From contig NC_134573.1 in assembly GCF_050947875.1 (NCBI RefSeq), positions 36,829,115 through 36,893,114 of the forward strand: a stretch of DNA of 64,000 bases, given 5' to 3'. The notes below the pieces were generated by a model. It was not told the DNA's origin, searched no databases, and saw only the letters and a program-made list of their open reading frames with translations. The position numbers and the translations under genes were made by a program. This DNA is from Dermacentor variabilis. Lineage: Eukaryota > Arthropoda > Arachnida > Ixodida > Ixodidae. This document shows, one piece after another, positions 55,618-64,000 of this stretch (positions are counted from its first letter, which is position 1; every line of letters begins with the position of its first letter).

Positions 55618-56382
55618 GCGGTGAGCTCCTTCAAGCCACCGCAGTCAGCACGAGAACTCCGCTCACTCATTGGCCTATGTTCTTATTTTCGTTGTTTTGT
55701 TCCCCGGTTTGCCGACATCGTTTACCCGTTGACAATTATTTTGCGACAAAATGCATCCTTCAATTGGGCACCAGAGTGTGACGCATCATTCTCTCAACTG
55801 AAGTTTATACTAACATCAACACCCCTGTTGCGTCACTTCGATCCATCTTGCCCGACTGAAGTTCACACTGATGCTAGTGGAATCGGGATAGGAGCGGTGC
55901 TTGTACAACGTCACAGTGGCGCAGAACATGTCGCATATGCCAGCCGTTGCCTGAGCAAATCTGAACGCTATTATACGGTTACGGAACAGGACTGCTTGGC
56001 AGCCGTTCTCTCCATGCAAAAGTTTCGATGTTATCTTTACGGTAGACCATTCATGGCTATCACCGACCATCATTCTTTATGCGGGCTGGTCAGTTTGCGT
56101 GATCCCTCTGGTCACCTCGCGCGTTGGGCGATGCACATCCAGGAATACGACTTTGTGGTATCGTACAAGAGTGGCCGTCGTCACGCTCACGCAGACTGCC
56201 TCTCTCGGATTCCTCTTGCGACTACCGACTGCGATGCTGAGAATTTGACGACTATCTCGCTGCTGTTACTTCTACGTTCCCTGACGCGGCAGGCTTTCAG
56301 CGAGAACGGGATGATGTTACCCTCGATCCGTACTTCTAAAGGCAGCGGTCGCTTTACTGTCCGTGATAAATTGCTCTACTAA
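55618..56382 (+). pseudogene. Element A RT connection and RNase H
   Basis: In the same frame as the RT after the TAA, the text reads SARELRSLIGLCSYFRCFVP, CPTEVHTDASGIGIGAVLVQ with the first RNase H Asp, YYTVTEQDCLAAVLSMQKFR with the Glu and FMAITDHHSLCGLVSL with the next Asp, ending HAHADCLSRIPL. The domain is complete over about 250 residues and closes with TAA at 56380-56382, which is likely a substitution as the frame continues into the integrase. Confidence 0.9.
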
Positions 56383-56397
56383 ACTAATTACTCTGAG

Positions 56398-57505
56398 CAT
56401 AGATCGCGTTTTTTGCTTGTTGTCCCCGAGAGTCCCCGCTCCGACGTTCTACGCGCCATGGATGACGGTGTGACATCCGGCCATTTCGTCTTCGTACGAA
56501 CGCTGCACCGCACGCAGGAGCGCTTTTATTGGCCCAATATGTACGAAACAACCAAGCGCTATGTCGCTAGTTGTGAAAGGTGCGAACGTCACAAGCGACC
56601 GACCACTGCAAACCCAGGTCCCCTTCAGCCATTGACTCCGCCCAGTACGCCGTTCGAGCAAGTAGGCATTAACCTTTTGGGTCCATTCCCGTTATCTAAC
56701 AACAAGAACCGTTGGATAATTGTCTGCGTAGACCATCTTACACGTTATGCAGAAACTGCAGTCATAGCGTCTTCCACCTCTGCTTACGTGGCGGTCTTCC
56801 TGCTGCGTTCAGGGGTCCTTCGTCATGGCCCACCACGTGTCATCATCAGACCGTGGTCGCCAATTGACGGCTGATGCCATTGAAGAGTTACTTCGTTTGT
56901 TCACTTCACAGTTCCGTCATTTCACGCCGTATCATCCACAGACCAATGGCCTCGTTGAAAGGACAAACAGAACGCTGACTAACATGCTTGCAATGTACGT
57001 CTCCTCCAATCATAAGAACTGGGACGACGTGCTGCCCTTCATCACTTACGCATGCAACACGTTGAAGCACGAAACCACGAACTATAGTCCATTTGATCTC
57101 CTGTATGCAAGGTTACCGCGAAGCCCTCTAGACACTTTCTTACCCTTCGTTCTTCACAGCGATATTTCTGTATCGAAGATTTTGTGTCTAGCGGAAGAAG
57201 CGCGTCTAATAGCTCGTCTTCGTACTCTGGCCTCGCAAAGTCGTTCGAAAGAGTGGTACAAGGACCGTCACGTACAAGTATTGCTGGAAAAAGGTGATTT
57301 AGTCCTTCTTTGGACACGGAAACGCAAGCATGGATTGTGCCAAAAGTTCTTGTCACAATATTCAGGCCCATTTGTAGTTGTGGACCGCCTGAGCGAACTC
57401 ACCTACGTCATAGCTCGCCTACTGTGCAATGGTCGGCGATCAAGCAGAACTCAGCTGGCTCATATTGCTCGCCTGAAGCCTTTCTATTCTGCTTGTCCAT
57501 CCTGA
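56398..57505 (+). pseudogene. Element A integrase
   Basis: The zinc-binding domain (GHFVFVRTLHRTQERFYWPN, SCERCERHK) is intact. The core begins VGINLLGPFPLSNNKNRWII; related elements have Asp where Asn stands in GIN, so the first catalytic acid is lost. A one-base deletion near 56848 shifts the frame to HVSSSDRGRQLTADAIEELL with the second Asp, then HPQTNGLVERTNRTLTNML with the Glu. The C-terminal part (DLVLLWTRKRKHGLCQKFLS, YSGPFVVVDRLSELTYVI) runs to the stop TGA at 57503-57505. Confidence 0.9.
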
Positions 57506-57539
57506 CTCGCCTCACGGGCTTCGTCTGCTCGAGAGCAAA

Positions 57540-57689
57540 TGTAACAGATACGAAAGGCACGGAAAAGAAGAAAAGAAAAAGAAGACGAAGAGAACGACGA
57601 GTTTGAGAGGCCGGGCTGCGCTGCAATCATGCCACGATCATCGTCCATCTCCTGTAACTAAAGCAATTTCTTCGCAACTCTTCGTAACA
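57540..57689 (+). repeat. 3' LTR of element A (150 bp)
   Basis: Starts TGTAACAGATACG and ends CTCTTCGTAACA like the 5' copy. Here AATAAA has become ACTAAAG, so the polyadenylation signal is weakened. A weak purine-rich CGAGAGCAAA precedes it. Confidence 0.92.
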
Positions 57690-57694
57690 ATATT

Positions 57695-58200
57695 ATCATT
57701 ATTATTTTCTTATTACTGAGGAAGCACTCCTGGCGCATTTAATATGTAGTCTGACTTCACAAACGACATCCGAGAAGCCATGGGTAAAATAGAGCGGCAT
57801 GTTTGTGTTTTAGTCACGACTAGGAGCGGCTACAATATAATAGTAGTTCCAGGTAGAGCGCGCGTTCCCTCTTTTTCATGATTGGCTGATATTTTCACAC
57901 CAAGCACTTGCTGAAATGGCGCCTAAGTGATGTGAAACAATGTTTCGAGTAATATTTCTCATGCCAAAATCTGCGGCCTAAGTAGTTCCGCAGGAAGTCT
58001 GCTACAAAACAATGTTCGCACTCAATTATGCTCTTAACACCTGCAACATGCTCTTCACTGGATGCGTCACCTTTTCCTCTCACTGGCCTGGAAAATGCTT
58101 TAGACTGCTCGCTCACCGCAGCTGCAGCCCACGCTGATGCTGGCCAGGCTAGCGAATCGCAGAAACCCTTTTCGCTCGCTATAAGGGAAAGTCCTTCGTA
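57695..58200. other. No recognisable gene
   Basis: Flank of element A with a few short frames. I see nothing assignable. Confidence 0.35.
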
Positions 58201-58205
58201 AATGT

Positions 58206-60955
<2,750 letters not shown>

Positions 60956-60964
60956 TGACCGTGT

Positions 60965-61355
60965 TCGCGCTGCTCTTCAGGAGTCCTAAGTGTTTGTGCC
61001 TTACCATAGCGCTATCACAACACAGATGAAATCAGTTGCTAGGCGTGTTCTGTTACACATGAAAGAGTAGTGACGTCACTCACTGATGTCAGACTTCCCG
61101 GCAACCGCCGCTCATGCAACCGTTATCCTCAGTAGGAAATGCATGCGGTGAACGCCACGTGCTTGGCATTGTTCGAACGCACCTTATCACCAATCGTGTG
61201 GTTTTGACGCTTCTTTAGCAATTTAGTGAAACGAATAGTGGTCTATTTCTTGAATGCTTAATTCCCACGGCATAGACACGTTTCGGTTGTATTCATTGAA
61301 TGCTTTTCTGGCGACGGGTCAAAGAAACCCCGGGGTCTGATTCATAGACAGCTTC
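60965..61355. repeat. Dispersed repeat, copy 1
   Basis: Shares with copy 2 (62065-62565) the blocks CTCAGCAG/CTTCAGGAG-TCCT, CCTTACCATAGCGCTATCAC, TTGCTAGGCGTGTTCT, GTGACGTCACT, GGAAATGCATGCGGTGAACG and CATAGACAGCTTCGCC at its end. It is diverged and has no coding motif. Confidence 0.6.
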
Positions 61356-62064
61356 GCCGGGAACTACACATAATTCTTCTGAAACCATACGTGAAGTATG
61401 GTCTGAAACGCTGTACACAGAAGCTTCTCGAAGAAGTCTGTCGATATGCGAGGCTCTTAACAGTGCAACCTTTACTTGCACAGGCACGGGATGCGCCTGT
61501 CCGAAGGAAAGAAATTTTCTCACTTGTAAGAACTTGCTGGCTCATCGCGAAACATTTGTTTTCAATTATAGCGATTCTGTTGCAATAGCACGATTTATTA
61601 GTGACATGCTTTTTGCACGCGGGGGTTCGTGCTATGCAAGCTGGGTACATTGAAGGAGACATCGTCATGGAAGGGCTCCTTGAGACTGGTGTGAGCCTAT
61701 CTCTAAGAAAAATTCATAAGCAACTGTACTAGAACCTTTGTCTTCATTGTTTCGCGAGCGTTAAATGTGCCTTCAACGGCCTCGTTGCTTCAATTTTTTG
61801 TAATGGCTAGAGATAAAATAAGCATGTATATATTTCACACAAATAATGGTCTCCAACTCACGCTATGAAGGTCGCTGGGCAGCGAAGCTCTTAACGGCAA
61901 GTACAACGCTTGCCAATTGTGACGTGAGCTGAAATTATCGATGTGGCGACTTTATCTAATCACTATCCGAAGGCGTTTTTGCGGCCTGCGACTGGACTTG
62001 CGCCGCTATTTCGTGCAGCCATAAATAGTGGACCAGAGAGTAGAAAAATCCACCATGCGTCGTA

Positions 62065-62565
62065 TGCACGCTGTTCCTCAGCAGTCCTCACCACACGTGG
62101 CCTTCCCATAGCATTGTCACAACATAAATGACTTGCTAGGCGGGTTCTTCTTTTACGTACGAAAGTGTAGTTACGTCACTGCCTGCTTCGTATTGCACAG
62201 TCAAGCCGCCGTCCCCACGGCAGCCGGGGAAACTGCAATCTTTACCGGGAAATGTATGCGGAGAGCGCTACGTACTCCGCATTGCATGTAGGTGGAGGAG
62301 CACCTTACCATAAATTATGTGGTTGGTATGCTTGTTTCGAGTTCGTGCTTTATTCTAACGTATGGTTTTCTTTATGTTGTACGCGTGATTCGAAAGAATA
62401 TATGCACTGTTCGCTTCACTTTGCTGGTTTCTTGTAGCCTCTGCCTTACGGCATTGGGAGCCATTCCATTTGGGGTATGAGCTATTGATGACGGTAGTTC
62501 TCTGTCGATGTTACACCAAGAAAGAATCCCGGGATCTTAGCCCCCCATAGGCAGCTTCGCTTTCA
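62065..62565. repeat. Dispersed repeat, copy 2
   Basis: A direct partner of 60965-61355 in the same orientation, about 1.1 kb away. It carries CTTCCCATAGCATTGTCACA, GCTAGGCGGGTTCTTC, GGAAATGTATGCGGAGAGCG and TAGGCAGCTTCGCTTTC. It is longer than copy 1, so there are indels. Confidence 0.6.
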
Positions 62566-62569
62566 AAAA

Positions 62570-64000
62570 GGGGAGTCGCTTTGTAGGCCTACACGCTGCA
62601 CACACTTCGTAGCTTTTATGTATATTAATGTAAGGTATATACTTATTGCTACATAGATACTCAATTTCTTTTCACTGAAGAATTTGGTGATTTAAACGCC
62701 TATATTGATATCCACGACACGGGAGATAAATTTGCTGTTAGAGGCCATGGGAATTGCATGAAACTATCGAATCTTCGCAGCGGACCGCAACCTCTGACAG
62801 TAAGAGACTGTGGCCTCGAGGAGTTAAACCATACATCATGGATTCCACTCTTGGTGAGCGAGCTCCGTCACCCTCTATGCAAGCGATAATGTCTAAGCCA
62901 AGTTTAACATGTTGATGTGGAGACAATAATATCGAGTATTCACGTCACTAAGATACCATTTCATAATTAGAAAGGACATTACTTTTTCAAGATATAAGAT
63001 TTACGCTTTAACCATTGCATAACTGTTATTCAAGTTAGCAGAAAAAGCAGAACAGATGAAACGCAATGTTGGATTCCAGATTACGTGAGGCATGCTTGAG
63101 TTAGTGCAGCAGCAGCGGTTGAGGATGGCACGAGCAAGACTTCCTTGTCTGTATTTTAGCTGTGTTAGCTGTCTTTGCGACGAACACGGAGGCGATGTGT
63201 GCGTGTGGACAGAAGAATCTTGATGATAGGTGTATGCACAGTGAAGTAAGACAGATATCTGAATACCTACAGCTTGCTTATGTGCATATACTCAGAGGTC
63301 CAAATCGTCAATTCGGGTGCACACAACGTGCCATAGACATAGTGGACCAAGTTGTCTAATTGGCAAGATTGCACCCGTATAGAGGGAAGAAGACAGAAAG
63401 GAAGGTTCGCTTCAAAGAAATCGTACACACGTTAGAATCTGCTCTTACAAAACCTAACGCACGATCAGTCCATTGACCCGACGGAAATGCGTGGGCATTA
63501 AATGAGGTTACATTCCTTTCTGTGCCCATAATCATTCGAATCACTGTGACCTCACTTGGTGTTTTGTGTATTCACGGTATGACAGCTCATTTCAGGTTCT
63601 AGCGTGTCTTATACAACATGTGTAGTGATTTGCATTTATTGCATGCGAGTTGACGATCCTTTCTAAGGCATGCTGTTTTCTACGTTTATGTCAGATGAGC
63701 GTGTCTCCAAATTCGTTTGCTATGTGATTTGTGTGGTTAACTCTCACGGGGAATTTACGTCACCTGGCTTTTTTACTTTTTCCTTGTCACCTTTTTTTAA
63801 GTGCGGGCTTGTTATGCCATATTTAGTATACTGGGCTCTTCTACGAAATGACATTTGAAAGTAGCCGCATTGAAATAAAAAGCGACCGAAAGTTGACCGC
63901 TGATACGGAGTAAATAGGGCTATTGATCAAAAAATTAATAATTACCTTGCAAGCGTTGAGTTTGAGTGGGCGCTCATCTTAATCGAAAATTGAAGCGAGC
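62570..64000. other. No recognisable gene
   Basis: AT-rich, with only short motif-free frames in both strands up to the window end. Confidence 0.3.

Larger units (their letters stand above)
52410..57689 (+). mobile_element. Complete Ty3/gypsy LTR retrotransposon (element A)
   Basis: Two 150-bp LTRs with TG..CA ends (52410-52559, 57540-57689) flank gag, protease, RT, RNase H and integrase in standard order on the plus strand. ATAT at 52406-52409 and 57690-57693 is a 4-bp target duplication. By eye the LTRs differ at about 13 of 150 bases, so the insertion is fairly old. At 5.3 kb it is of normal size and lacks env. Every reading frame carries stops or indels and the integrase has lost its first catalytic Asp, so it cannot move by itself. 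The leader ATGGTGGAGGTGCGAGG follows the 5' LTR; I could not match a primer-binding site to a tRNA. Confidence 0.93.

Overview
This window looks like intergenic and intronic DNA from a large, repeat-packed arthropod genome, most probably a hard (metastriate) tick. That is inferred from recognised repeat types: tRNA-derived SINEs of the tick type, LINEs ending in (GATGAT)n or (CATC)n-type tails, short-LTR Ty3/gypsy elements, and spliced rather than operonic coding pieces. No bacterial gene arrangement, CRISPR array, rRNA gene or convincing functional tRNA gene is present, and none of the long reading frames is an intact, normal host gene.

Layout. 1-4.1 kb: unassigned DNA with two AATAAA signals, a perfect hairpin and a 67-bp tandem repeat. 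4.2-10.1 kb: SINE and LINE 3' ends. 10.8-15.3 kb: a nearly complete Ty3/gypsy element on the minus strand with two 148-bp LTRs. 16.6-19.6 kb: a second minus-strand gypsy pol relic. 21.3-21.7 kb: a plus-strand gag-like scrap. 22.0-25.5 kb: a third minus-strand gypsy (gag to RNase H). 26.6-28.1 kb: two different LINE RT fragments in tandem. 28.9-29.6 kb: a gypsy integrase scrap abutted by a very young LINE copy. 31.6-33.2 kb: an inverted repeat and an old LINE copy. 34.5-35.5 kb: a SINE and another gypsy integrase fragment.

36.5-51.5 kb, minus strand: the most interesting object. Scattered exons with good splice sites and compatible phases encode a THAP-like N-terminus followed by blocks resembling a transposase-derived protein (DGRCDS..GH, TDRH..HRFDVW, ESFHNILNGFAPK). 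Its introns have been invaded by an RNase H-bearing LINE (45.7-49.2 kb) and by a gypsy element (38.0-41.9 kb), which itself carries a CR1-like LINE inside its reverse transcriptase. Several exons carry in-frame stops, so the locus is probably a decaying gene.

52.4-57.7 kb: a complete plus-strand gypsy element (150-bp LTRs, 4-bp target duplication), also broken. 58.2-64 kb: an (AT)57 microsatellite and two copies of a dispersed repeat.

The parts do not form one pathway. The window records successive waves of retrotransposition around one old spliced gene. The freshest event visible is the (GATGAT)-tailed LINE family, whose two 3' copies at 5.7 kb and 29.3 kb differ at about 2 of 280 bases. 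All alignments were done by eye.
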